From Actinomycetota bacterium (lineage in GTDB: Bacteria; Actinomycetota; UBA4738; HRBIN12): a DNA stretch of 64,000 bases. This document shows, one piece after another, positions 54,996 to 62,998 of this stretch. How positions within the stretch are numbered: the first letter of the stretch is position 1; every line of letters starts with the position of its first letter. A model generated the notes under the pieces. The model worked only from the letters and a program-made list of their open reading frames with translations, made no database searches and was not told the DNA's origin. A program made the translations under genes and the position numbers. The stretch covers positions 124,001 through 188,000 of the forward strand of contig BPGL01000002.1 of NCBI GenBank assembly GCA_026003015.1. Direction: 5' to 3'.

Positions 54996-56566
54996 GCCAC
55001 CGCCCCCGCGACCTGCTCGGGGGTCAACCAGCCGGCGCCGAACACGCGCGTCATCTGTGGTGCGAACACGTGCGAGTCGCCGAGGACCCGGGCCGGGTCG
55101 CCTTCGGCGATCACCTCGCCGTGCGCGAGGATCACGACGCGGTCGGCGATCGACGCGGCGAGCTCGACGTCGTGCGTAGCGACCGCACAGGCGCCCCCCG
55201 CGTCGGCGTGACGTCGGAGGAACGCTTGGAGGCGTTCCTTGGACGCCGGGTCCAGACCGCGGGTCGGCTCGTCGAGCGCGAGGACCGGGGCGCCGGTCGC
55301 CGCCACCGCCGCGATCGCGGCCAGGAGGCGCTGCCCGGCGGACAGCTCGCGGGGGTGGCGCTCGGCGAGCGTGCCGATGCCGAGCGCCTCGAGCCATGGC
55401 TCGGCGGGCCCGTCGTCCCGCCGAGCGCGCAGGGTCGTGCGCACCTCCTCGGCGACGGTGTCGGCGAACAAGATGTGCTCGGGGTCCTGCGGGACGAGCG
55501 CGACGGCCCTGCCCGGCTCGGGCCTGCCCCCGCCGATCGTCACCTCGCCGGCGTCGGGTCCGAGGAGCCCCGAGAGCGCCCGCAGCAGCGTGGTCTTGCC
55601 CGCGCCGTTGCGCCCGAGCACCGCGACCACCTCCCCCGCCCGCAGCTCGAGGTCGATCCCATGGAGCACGACGGCGCCGCCGAGCCGAACGGCGAGGCCG
55701 CGCGCGCGCAGGAGCGCGGGACCGGGCGCCGACGCCGGGCGCGGGCGGGGCACGAGGTCGGGTCGGTGCTCGCTCGCGGCTCGGCGCGCCTCGCGGACCG
55801 TGAGGGGCACCGGCTCCCAGCCGAGCAGGCGCCCGAGCCGCGCCACCGGGGGACCGAGCCCGAGCTCGGCGAGCACGCCGGCCGGCGTGTCGACCGCGGC
55901 CCGGCCGTGGCGCAGGCCGACCGCGAGATCGACCCATCCCGCGACGCGCTCGAGCCGGTGCTCGGCGAGCACGACGGTGATCGCGTGGTCGTGCACGAGC
56001 CGTTGGAGCGCGGCCATGACGTCCTCCGATCCCTGCGGATCGAGCTGCGAGGTGGGCTCGTCGAGCACCAGCAGGCGGGGACCCGCCGCCAGGGCGGCCC
56101 CGATCGCCACCCGCTGGCGCTCGCCGCCGGACAGCGTGCGCACGCTGCGATCGCGCAGCGCGGCGAGGTGCAGGAGATCGAGGACCTCCTCGACCCGCCG
56201 GCGCATGTGCGCGGGGTCGACCCCGAGGTTCTCCATCCCGTAGGCGAGCTCGTCCTCGACGCGGTCGAGGACGAAGGCGGCGTCGGGCTGCTGGGGTACG
56301 AAGGCGACCGCGTCGGCGAGCTCGCGCGGCAGATGCCGGCGGGTGTCGCGGCCGCCGACCAGGACGCGTCCGTCGAAGCGCCCGCCCGAGAAGTGGGGCA
56401 CGAGGCCGTTGGCCAGGCGCAGGAGGGTCGACTTGCCAGCGCCGGTCTGACCGACGACGAGCGCGAAGGCGCCGGCGGGGATCTCGATGCGAACCGCCTC
56501 GAGGGCCGGGCGCGACGCGTCCGGGTAGGTGAACGTGACGTCGTCGACGCGCAGCGCCTGGTCCAT
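54992..56566 (-). CDS. ECF transporter ATPase, two ABC domains fused (EcfA-EcfA')
   Basis: A 524-residue protein with two complete ABC ATPase domains. Domain 1: GQTGAGKSTLLRLANGLV, VRTLSGGERQRVAIGAALA, LLVLDEPTSQLDPQG. Domain 2: GRNGAGKTTLLRALSGLL, PRELSAGQRLLAAIAAVA, VLALDEPTRGLDPAS. The second signature has LSAGQ instead of LSGGQ. The fusion covers the roles of EcfA and EcfA' in other organisms. It overlaps ecfT by one base. Confidence 0.93.
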   Translation of the reverse strand: MDQALRVDDVTFTYPDASRPALEAVRIEIPAGAFALVVGQTGAGKSTLLRLANGLVPHFSGGRFDGRVLVGGRDTRRHLPRELADAVAFVPQQPDAAFVLDRVEDELAYGMENLGVDPAHMRRRVEEVLDLLHLAALRDRSVRTLSGGERQRVAIGAALAAGPRLLVLDEPTSQLDPQGSEDVMAALQRLVHDHAITVVLAEHRLERVAGWVDLAVGLRHGRAAVDTPAGVLAELGLGPPVARLGRLLGWEPVPLTVREARRAASEHRPDLVPRPRPASAPGPALLRARGLAVRLGGAVVLHGIDLELRAGEVVAVLGRNGAGKTTLLRALSGLLGPDAGEVTIGGGRPEPGRAVALVPQDPEHILFADTVAEEVRTTLRARRDDGPAEPWLEALGIGTLAERHPRELSAGQRLLAAIAAVAATGAPVLALDEPTRGLDPASKERLQAFLRRHADAGGACAVATHDVELAASIADRVVILAHGEVIAEGDPARVLGDSHVFAPQMTRVFGAGWLTPEQVAGAVA

Positions 56567-57393
56567 CAGCGGGATCGGTCGAGCCCTGGGACGGCGAGGG
56601 CGAACGCGGCGAGCACGAGGCGGGGGTCGGTGGCGGGCCAGCCGAGCGGCGCCGTCGAGGGATGCAGCTCGGCCCACCCGCCGAGGGCGGCCCAGCCGAC
56701 GACGCCGGCGGCGACCGCGGCGGTCACGACGGTCAACGTCGCCTCCGGGGTCCAGGGCTGAGGTCGGTAGCGGGTCCGCCGGCCCCGGCCGTGGCCCCGG
56801 GCGTCCATCGATTCCGCGAGGCTCAGGGCCTCCTCCATCCCGGTCGCCAGGACCGGGATGGCCAGTGCGGGGAGGGCGCGCAGCGGCCCGAGGCGCAGAC
56901 CGCGGGCGCGCTGAGCCTCGTGCACGCGCCGGGCGGCGAGCGCGGTGCGCGGGGCGATCGACAGCGCGAGGGCGGCGGCGAGGGCGGGCTCGTGGAACCG
57001 CTGCGGCGCGAGCCGCAGGATCCCGAACGGGTCGGCGACCGCGTTGAAGGCGCCGACGACGACGAGGAGGGCGGCCAGGCGCAGGCCCTCGAGGGCGGCG
57101 AACGCGATGCTCGACGCGTCGATCGTGCCGAGGGCAACGAGCGCGGTGCGCAGGACGAGCGCGGCGACGGCGGCCATCAGGAACCCGCGGAAGGGCACCC
57201 CGGTCGCATCGCGCCGCCCGCGGACCGTCGCGACGAACCACGCCGAGGCGACGACGACCGCGAGCAGAACCGGGTCGCTGGTCGCGAGCACGAACGCGCC
57301 GGCGCCCACGGACCAGGCGAGCCAGGCGGCGGGATGCACGCTCGCCGTCGGCCGGGCGAGCACCCCGACCCGAGCGATCGCGCGGTCGCTCAC
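56566..57393 (-). CDS. ECF transporter transmembrane component EcfT
   Basis: A 275-residue protein with about five to six helices and the EcfT coupling helices: RTALAARRVHEAQRARGLRL and ALSLAESMDARGHGRGRRTR. These contain the Ala-Arg-Gly motifs that contact the ATPases. It is coupled by overlap with the ATPase gene and, at the start, with the anchored DUF4430-like gene. Confidence 0.92.
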   Translation of the reverse strand: MSDRAIARVGVLARPTASVHPAAWLAWSVGAGAFVLATSDPVLLAVVVASAWFVATVRGRRDATGVPFRGFLMAAVAALVLRTALVALGTIDASSIAFAALEGLRLAALLVVVGAFNAVADPFGILRLAPQRFHEPALAAALALSIAPRTALAARRVHEAQRARGLRLGPLRALPALAIPVLATGMEEALSLAESMDARGHGRGRRTRYRPQPWTPEATLTVVTAAVAAGVVGWAALGGWAELHPSTAPLGWPATDPRLVLAAFALAVPGLDRSR

Positions 57394-58283
57394 GGCGGGC
57401 TCCCGCGATCGGCGCGCCGGCGGGCGCGCAGGCCGAGCGCGGCGAGCGTCCCGACCCCGACCATCGCGAGCCACATGGCGGGGGGCGGGACGGGCCTCGA
57501 CGAGGAGGCTCCGTGGACGAGCGCGGCGTCGGCCGAGGGGCCCGGTGCGCGGGTGGAGCCGGTGCCCGAGGGGCTCGGATCGCCCCGGCGCTGGTCCGAG
57601 CGCCGATCGCCCGGCTCCTGGGCGGCGTCGGCGCGACCGCGCTGGGGCGAGGCGGTGGCGCTCGGGCCCGTCGGGGCCGGACCCGAGCCCGTTCCGGCGT
57701 TCCCGGACCCCGACCCGGCGCCGCCAGATCCCCCGCCGGCGCCCGGGCCCCCGGGGCCGGCGGCGTCGTCGCCTCCGGTCGGTGGCGGCGCGGGGGAGGG
57801 CGGCGGACACACGTCGCCCGCGCGGGTCGGCGGCGGGCTCGGGTGGCTCGTGGGGCCGTCCCCCGTGCCCCAGGACCAACCCTCGACGTCGCCCGGACCG
57901 ACCCGCGTCGTGCCGGCGCCGGTCGTCGCCCAGCTCCAGCCGCCGTCCCCGGTCCCGCGCCAGTAGCCCCAGAAGCTCGGGTAGGAACCGAAGCAGTCCC
58001 CCGAGACCGGGCCGACGCCGGCGAGCATGCACACGGCCTGACCGCCGAAGCCCAGGCGGTACGTGAGGCCGTGCTGGCGGCCGGCGAGCTGGATCAGGCG
58101 GATCCCGGTGACCTCGGGGGCGTCGAGCTCGACGCAGTAGCGGAGCACCTGCTCGCCGGTGTCCACGACGAGGACCGCCGAGGGTCCCGGCGCCGCGCAG
58201 GCCGGGGCGGGCGCGGCCGCGATCGGCCACGCGCTGCCGACGAACAGCGCGAGGACGACCGCGAGCCGCGCGCCCGGGCGCAC
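57390..58283 (-). CDS. Secreted, membrane-anchored DUF4430-like protein
   Basis: A 297-residue protein with a signal peptide (1-30) and a small beta domain of about 110 residues. YCVELDAPEVTGIRLIQLAG, SYPSFWGYWRGTGDGGWSW and VGPGDVEGWSWGTG follow the DUF4430 pattern of W/Y and a GD-x3-W close. A Gly/Pro/Ser/Thr-rich stalk of about 110 residues follows, then a C-terminal helix (MWLAMVGVGTLAALGLRAR). DUF4430 resembles the beta domain of intrinsic factor. Cobalamin or a related ligand is inferred from the operon and riboswitch. Four Cys may form disulfides. Confidence 0.7.
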   Translation of the reverse strand: MRPGARLAVVLALFVGSAWPIAAAPAPACAAPGPSAVLVVDTGEQVLRYCVELDAPEVTGIRLIQLAGRQHGLTYRLGFGGQAVCMLAGVGPVSGDCFGSYPSFWGYWRGTGDGGWSWATTGAGTTRVGPGDVEGWSWGTGDGPTSHPSPPPTRAGDVCPPPSPAPPPTGGDDAAGPGGPGAGGGSGGAGSGSGNAGTGSGPAPTGPSATASPQRGRADAAQEPGDRRSDQRRGDPSPSGTGSTRAPGPSADAALVHGASSSRPVPPPAMWLAMVGVGTLAALGLRARRRADRGSPP

Positions 58284-58284
58284 C

Positions 58285-59286
58285 TCAGGCGCAGTCGGGG
58301 GTCTCGGGCGCGGGACCGCGCACCGCCCCCTCGTAGGGGAAGGCGAGCCCCAGGAGCCCCGGCACCGCCCCGATCGTCGCGCCGAGGTTCGGGTCCCCGC
58401 GACGGTCGGCGTCGAAGGTGTAGGCGAAGGCCCCGCACCGCGCGTACTGCAGGTCGCGCAGGGCCTGCCGGGCCGCGGTCGGTCCCCGCCGCCCCACTGC
58501 GGCGAAGGCCTGCAGGACGAGCGCGGTCGAGTTCGCGTCGGTCGCCTGGAAGCCCCAGGAATAGCCCCATCCGCCCCGATCGGGGTCGCGGATCTGGCGG
58601 AAGAAGGCGAACGGGTCGGCCGCGAGCCCGTCGAGGCCGCGGCGGGTCGTCCGCAGCGCCATCACGACCAGCGCGGTGGCGTTCGTCTCCGACAAGAAGA
58701 AGTCCGTCGAGGGGTCACCCGAGAAGCAGTGCTCGTCCTCGCTCGCCTGGTGGAAGCGGTCGAACGGCCACCCGCCGTCGGGGCACTGCTCCCGGCGCAG
58801 CAGCCGGATCGCGCGCGCCGGCACGGGGGCGTCGGCGGCCCGCAGCGCGAGGACCGCGAGCGCGGTGTCGAACACGCCCTCGCCGGTCGAGGACGCGTAG
58901 GCCTCCCGCAGCTCGCGGACGAGGTTGTGCCCGCCGAAGGACCGCGGCCGCGCGCCCCCGGCCTCGGCGGCGAGGATCACCTTGGCCCGCAGCCCGACCG
59001 TGTCGACGTTGCCCTTGGCGGTCTGGCGCTCGAGGTAGCCGAGCGCGCGGCGCAGGGTGGGCGCGCCGACGCCGGCCGCGACGATCGCGAGCACGGCGTC
59101 GGCGGTCGAGCCGATCGGGGAGAACGCGGGCACCGATCCGTTCGGGTTCTGTTGGGTGGCGATGAAGCCGATCGCGCGGGCGGCTCGCTCGGCGTCGGTC
59201 GGTGCGGCGGCCGCGGGGGTCCAGGCTCCCACGAGGGTGGTGAGGGTCACGCAGACGGCGGCGATCCGCCGGGTCAGCCGGTGCAT
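58285..59286 (-). CDS. Secreted alpha/alpha-barrel (prenyltransferase/squalene-oxidase repeat) protein
   Basis: A 333-residue protein with a signal peptide (1-28) and AAAG-type repeats of a helical barrel: AIGFIATQQNPNGSVPAFSP, TALAVLALRAADAPVPARAI, REQCPDGGWPFDRFHQASED, ATALVVMALRTTRRGLDGL and GGWGYSWGFQATDANSTALV. The fold is that of terpene cyclases and the alpha domain of intrinsic factor/transcobalamin. No DxDD cyclase motif is visible, and the protein is exported, so binding rather than catalysis is likely. AAAGGAG precedes the ATG, just downstream of a cobalamin riboswitch. Confidence 0.82.
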   Translation of the reverse strand: MHRLTRRIAAVCVTLTTLVGAWTPAAAAPTDAERAARAIGFIATQQNPNGSVPAFSPIGSTADAVLAIVAAGVGAPTLRRALGYLERQTAKGNVDTVGLRAKVILAAEAGGARPRSFGGHNLVRELREAYASSTGEGVFDTALAVLALRAADAPVPARAIRLLRREQCPDGGWPFDRFHQASEDEHCFSGDPSTDFFLSETNATALVVMALRTTRRGLDGLAADPFAFFRQIRDPDRGGWGYSWGFQATDANSTALVLQAFAAVGRRGPTAARQALRDLQYARCGAFAYTFDADRRGDPNLGATIGAVPGLLGLAFPYEGAVRGPAPETPDCA

Positions 59287-59384
59287 CGGCGCTCCTTTCC
59301 GGGCGTCCTCGCGCCCACTCGGAACGGTCTCGGGAGCGCGGGAGCTCGGCGGAGCCGCCGCCCCCACCCCACGAGGGACCGTTC

Positions 59385-59505
59385 GGCCGAGCGTCGCCGG
59401 GGTCGACCGGGCTCGTCCGCCTCGAGGGCGGCTCCACCGTTGCGGGACAGCGCCGGGTTCCTACCGGACTTCGCCCCGTCGACGCGGGTGTGAGCGAACG
59501 CTAGC
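59385..59505 (-). ncRNA. Cobalamin riboswitch
   Basis: On the minus strand the segment 59505 to about 59385 carries the family core in order. A 5-prime helix comes first (GCTAGCGTTCGCTCACAC), then GAAGTCCGGT, the B12 box CCGGCGCTGTCCCGCAAC (59441-59458) with GGTGG, a variable arm (GCCGCCCTCGAGGCGGA) and GAGCCCGGTCGACC as the closing GAGxCxGG-x2-ACC block. The B12-box positions agree with the published consensus except for CAACGG in place of CAACTG. It lies 100 bases before the ATG of the secreted barrel protein, so it should shut the operon when cobalamin is plentiful. The end points are approximate. Confidence 0.88.
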
Positions 59506-59532
59506 AGAAACCGCGACCCGACGTGTACCCGG

Positions 59533-60390
59533 TCAGCCGCCGGCTCGACCGCCGTCGTTCGGACGCTCCCGGAGGAACCGTTCGATCTCCGCGGCGAGTT
59601 CGTCGCCGGAGGGCAGATCGGTCTCGCTGACGCTCTCGAGCCGGCGCAGGATCTCGCGGACCTCCTCGTCGGCTTCGACGGCGGCGTCCAGTCGCGCCCG
59701 CTGCGCCGCCGCGTCCTCGGGGAACGACCCCAGCGGCAGCTCGACGCCCAGGTGGCGCCCGACGTGCTCGATGAGGGCCACGCTCGCCGCCGCGTAGGGG
59801 CCGCCGACGTAGTGCGGGACCTGTGCGTAGAAGCCGGCGCAGGGCACGCCGGCCCCCGCCACGGCGAACTCGACCGCCGACAGGCAGGCGCTCGGCACGC
59901 GCAGCAGCCCGGGGGGCCCCTTGGGGCCGCCGGTGCGAAGGAGCCCTTCCTCGCTCGCCGTCGCCATGACGGGAACGGGGCGGGTGTGCGGGACGGCGGC
60001 CGGGATCGCCCCCAGGCTCACCCACTCCACGACCCCGAGCTGCAAGCACAGCTCGAGCACGTCCTGGCCGAGCTCGCGCCAGCGGAAATCGGGCTCCGCT
60101 CCGTGGAGCACGAGCAGGTCCCGGCCATCGACCCTCGCCCGGTGGATCGCGAGCTCCGGCCACTCGAGCCGGGCCAGCGAGCCGTCGACGATGTCGAGCA
60201 CCGGCCGTCGCGATCGGAAGTCGAACAGCGCGTCGGCCTCGAACCGGGCCACGGGTTCGCCGCCGCGGGCCAGGTGTTCGGCGACGGCGCTGGCCGCCCC
60301 GGCCGCGTCGACCCAGCCGTCGAAGGCGGCGAGCATCACGGGGGCGACGAGGTCCTCGGGGGCGATCGACTCGCGACGGTACAGGCTCAC
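59533..60390 (-). CDS. PAC2-family protein
   Basis: A 285-residue protein with VMLAAFDGWVDAAGAASAVA near the start, LLVLHGAEPDFRWRELGQDV, GFYAQVPHYVGGPYAAASVA, all PAC2 marks. A helical C-terminal tail (AAVEADEEVREILRRLESV) follows. PAC2 proteins are related to proteasome assembly chaperones and are common in actinobacteria with proteasomes; no proteasome genes are in the window. It shares the spacer upstream with no gene on this side. Confidence 0.88.
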   Translation of the reverse strand: MSLYRRESIAPEDLVAPVMLAAFDGWVDAAGAASAVAEHLARGGEPVARFEADALFDFRSRRPVLDIVDGSLARLEWPELAIHRARVDGRDLLVLHGAEPDFRWRELGQDVLELCLQLGVVEWVSLGAIPAAVPHTRPVPVMATASEEGLLRTGGPKGPPGLLRVPSACLSAVEFAVAGAGVPCAGFYAQVPHYVGGPYAAASVALIEHVGRHLGVELPLGSFPEDAAAQRARLDAAVEADEEVREILRRLESVSETDLPSGDELAAEIERFLRERPNDGGRAGG

Positions 60391-60472
60391 CCAGCGAGCA
60401 TAGTCACGGACGGCGCGACGGCACCGGCCGTCGGTCCCGCGATGGGCGGCAGCGCGGTACGGTTGGACCGAG

Positions 60473-60976
60473 ATGGCGCGCTCCCGGGGGATCGTGGACG
60501 TCCGCCTGCGCCTGCGCGGTCTCGGGGCGGGGGAGGAGCGCAGGATCGAGGTGCCGCTCGTCGAGTTGGAGGTCTCCGAGCGGGGGGTGGCCGTCGGAGC
60601 GACCTTCTATCCCTGGCGACGGGTCATCGACTACGAGTGGGAGGTCGAGGAGACCGAGGAGCCCGAGCACCTCCGGGCGCGCCAGCTCATCGTCAGGGTC
60701 CTGCTGGACGACCTCCAGGGCGGGATCGAGGAGCACCTCGTGCACGCGGATCGGTTCGAGGTCGGACCCTGGACGCTGTCGATGCTGTTGTCCGAGCGGG
60801 TCGAGCCGGAGGCCGGGCGCGCGGTGTTCCGTCGGGTGACGGTCCCCTGGCACCGGGTGCTCGAGTACGAGCGGCTCGTGAGCGAAGGCGGCGGGATCCC
60901 CGCACGGCCGGACGTCGAGGGGTTCGGCGCCGAGGCTCTTCCGGGCGGCGTGAGGGCGGACGGGTCGCAGGACTGA
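60473..60976 (+). CDS. Conserved hypothetical protein
   Basis: A 167-residue soluble protein, VDVRLRLRGLGAGEERRIEV at the start, with two related YxWRRVIDYE/VPWHRVLEYE segments (GATFYPWRRVIDYEWEV and RVTVPWHRVLEYERLV) that suggest an internal duplication. A similar FPWARIDKVE occurs in the 64-residue protein at 61693. No family is recognised. Confidence 0.65.
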   Translation: MARSRGIVDVRLRLRGLGAGEERRIEVPLVELEVSERGVAVGATFYPWRRVIDYEWEVEETEEPEHLRARQLIVRVLLDDLQGGIEEHLVHADRFEVGPWTLSMLLSERVEPEAGRAVFRRVTVPWHRVLEYERLVSEGGGIPARPDVEGFGAEALPGGVRADGSQD

Positions 60977-60993
60977 GCCGAGCCACGGGGGGG

Positions 60994-61560
60994 TCAGGCG
61001 GGCTCGTTGCCCTCCCGCCACTTGATGCTGCAGCCGACGCTCGGCTTCTGGTCGGGGTCGACGGGACGGCCCTCGAGCACCGCGTCGATCGCGGCCCGCA
61101 GGTCCCGCCCCGTCACCGGGATACCGTTCCCGGGGCGGCTGTCGTCGAACTGCCCTCGGTACACGAGGCGCCGGTCGGCGTCGAACAGGAAGAAGTCGGG
61201 CGTGCAGGCGGCCCGATAGGCCTTCGCGACCTCCTGCGACTCGTCGAACAGGTACGGGAAGGGGTACCCGGCCTCCTCCGCCTCCTCGGCGAGGCTCGCC
61301 GGCGCGTCCTCGGGATACGTCTGCGGGTCGTTCGCCGAGATCGCCACGATCGCGATCCGCCCGGCGTAGTCGTGCCCGAGCTGTGCGAGCGCCGGGCGTA
61401 CGTGGGCGACGTAGGGGCAGTGTCGACAGATGAACATGACGAGCAGCGCCGGCGCGTCCGCGACGTCCTCGAGGCGGACGGTGCGCCCGGTGCGGACGTC
61501 GGGCAGGGCGAACGGCGGTGCCTGCGTTCCGAGCGGCAGCATCGTCGAGGTCTCGGCCAT
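60994..61560 (-). CDS. Thioredoxin-fold peroxiredoxin-like protein
   Basis: A 188-residue protein of the AhpC/TSA-Redoxin group. APPFALPDVRTGRTVRLEDV, LVMFICRHCPYVAHVRPALA (CxxC), FLFDADRRLVYRGQFDDSRP and QKPSVGCSIKWREG are its marks. The C-terminal VGCSIKW is typical of the thioredoxin family protein group beside such CRHCPYV sites. Probably a thiol reductase or peroxidase. Confidence 0.88.
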   Translation of the reverse strand: MAETSTMLPLGTQAPPFALPDVRTGRTVRLEDVADAPALLVMFICRHCPYVAHVRPALAQLGHDYAGRIAIVAISANDPQTYPEDAPASLAEEAEEAGYPFPYLFDESQEVAKAYRAACTPDFFLFDADRRLVYRGQFDDSRPGNGIPVTGRDLRAAIDAVLEGRPVDPDQKPSVGCSIKWREGNEPA

Positions 61561-61692
61561 GGCCGTCAGGATAGCGTCGGGACGCCCGCAAGCGGCGTCG
61601 GCGCGCACGCGGGGGGTTCGGGCCGTTCGGCCGGTGGCGCGCTCGACGCGCCCGCCGCATACTCGGGGCGTCGAGGAGTTGGGAGGGGACCG

Positions 61693-61887
61693 ATGAAGAC
61701 GCTGATCCACTTCGTCGACGGGCAGCGCACCGAGTTCGACGACGAGGCCGAGGTGAAGATGACGCCGCTGGGCGTGGAGGTCCGCGAGCGCGACGGCGAG
61801 GAGACGGTCCGCGTGCTGTTCCCCTGGGCGCGGATCGACAAGGTCGAACAGCGGGGCCGCGAGGTCGCCGCGATCTACTCGTACTGA
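61693..61887 (+). CDS. 64-residue conserved hypothetical protein
   Basis: A short protein with a good ribosome site (GGGAGGGG). It starts MKTLIHFVDGQRTEFDDEAE, has VRERDGEETVRVLFPWARID and ends AAIYSY. It is eight bases before the homocysteine methyltransferase gene, so likely in one operon. FPWARIDKVE recalls the paired motif of the protein at 60473. Confidence 0.7.
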   Translation: MKTLIHFVDGQRTEFDDEAEVKMTPLGVEVRERDGEETVRVLFPWARIDKVEQRGREVAAIYSY

Positions 61888-61895
61888 GCCACGCG

Positions 61896-62909
61896 ATGGC
61901 ACGGGGGATCCTCGAACGCCTGGCCGAGGGACCCGTCCTCGGCGACGGGGGGTACCTGCTCGAGCTCGAGAAGCGTGGGTACGTGCAGGCCGGCCCGTTC
62001 ACGCCGGAGGTCGTGATCGAGCACCCCGAGGCGCTGCGCCAGCTCCACCGGGAGTTCCTGCGCGCCGGCGCCGAGGTCCTGCAGACGATGACGTTCTACG
62101 CGAGCGAGGACAAGCTCGCCACGGTCGGCCTCCAGGGCAAGGTCGACGAGATCAACCGCAACGCCGTGCGGATCGCGCGCGAGGTGGCCGCCGAGGGGGA
62201 CGCGCTCGTCGCCGGGAACCTCTCGCTCACGTGGGCCTACGATCCGGCCGACCCCGCCACCGCCGACCACGTGCGGGCGCTGTTCGACCGGCAGCTGGAG
62301 GACCAGCTCGACGCCGGCCCACCGGACTTCTGGATCGGCGAGACCTTCTCCTACCTCGGCGAGGCCCTGCTGTTCGTCGAGCGGGCTCGGGCGACGGGAC
62401 TGCCGGTGATGGTCACGATGTCGTTCGAGCGGATCCCCTTCGCCTCCTACGAGGGGGACGATCCGGCTGCCTGCGCGAGGCGGCTCGCGGAGGCCGGGGC
62501 CGACGTCGTCGGGGTGAACTGCTTGAACGGGCCCGAGCAGCAGCTCGGGATCGCGGCGGCGATGGTGCAGGCCGTGGGGGGGACCGTCCCCGTGGCCGCT
62601 CAGCCCGTGGCCTACCGGACGAGTGACGAGCAGCCCGACTTCACGGCATCGGAGCACTTCCCCTACGGCCTGACGGCGATCACGCTGCCGCGCGGGGACC
62701 TCGCGGCGTTCGCGGTGCGCGCCCGCGAGGCCGGGGTGCGCTACATCGGCTCGTGCTGCGGCTCCGTGGCCGAACACGTGCGGGCGATGGCGAAGGCGCT
62801 CGGGAAGCTCCCGGACCAGGAGCGGGCGTGGCGCTCGAGCGGGCGTCCGATGTCGGCGTACGAGTACCACGCCCACACCGAGCGGGAGGTCGAGGTCGAG
62901 CGCCCCTGA
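61896..62909 (+). CDS. Homocysteine S-methyltransferase family protein (betaine-type)
   Basis: A 337-residue TIM-barrel enzyme. It has GYLLELEKRGYVQAGPFTPE, GAEVLQTMTFYASEDKLATV, the zinc-ligand Cys of GVNCLN and the Cys pair of YIGSCCGSVAEHVRAMA. Homocysteine binds zinc through these Cys. The overall pattern is close to betaine-homocysteine methyltransferase. Methyl donor unproven. Confidence 0.88.
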   Translation: MARGILERLAEGPVLGDGGYLLELEKRGYVQAGPFTPEVVIEHPEALRQLHREFLRAGAEVLQTMTFYASEDKLATVGLQGKVDEINRNAVRIAREVAAEGDALVAGNLSLTWAYDPADPATADHVRALFDRQLEDQLDAGPPDFWIGETFSYLGEALLFVERARATGLPVMVTMSFERIPFASYEGDDPAACARRLAEAGADVVGVNCLNGPEQQLGIAAAMVQAVGGTVPVAAQPVAYRTSDEQPDFTASEHFPYGLTAITLPRGDLAAFAVRAREAGVRYIGSCCGSVAEHVRAMAKALGKLPDQERAWRSSGRPMSAYEYHAHTEREVEVERP

Positions 62910-62934
62910 GCCGGGGGCGATCTCTGGCAAAGGG

Positions 62935-62963
62935 TTGACGGCAGACGTCAGACTAACTACCGT
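62935..62963 (+). promoter_or_regulatory. Promoter with operator-like repeat upstream of gntR
   Basis: TTGACG (62935-62940) and TACCGT (62958-62963) fit a -35/-10 pair with 17 bases between them. GACG and CGTC form an inverted repeat (62937-62949), and CAGACGT/CAGACTA a direct repeat, inside the spacer. This is a good place for the GntR product to bind. Confidence 0.55.
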
Positions 62964-62998
62964 CCACGTCGTCGTGGGGGTGTCTCGGGGGCGCGTGC

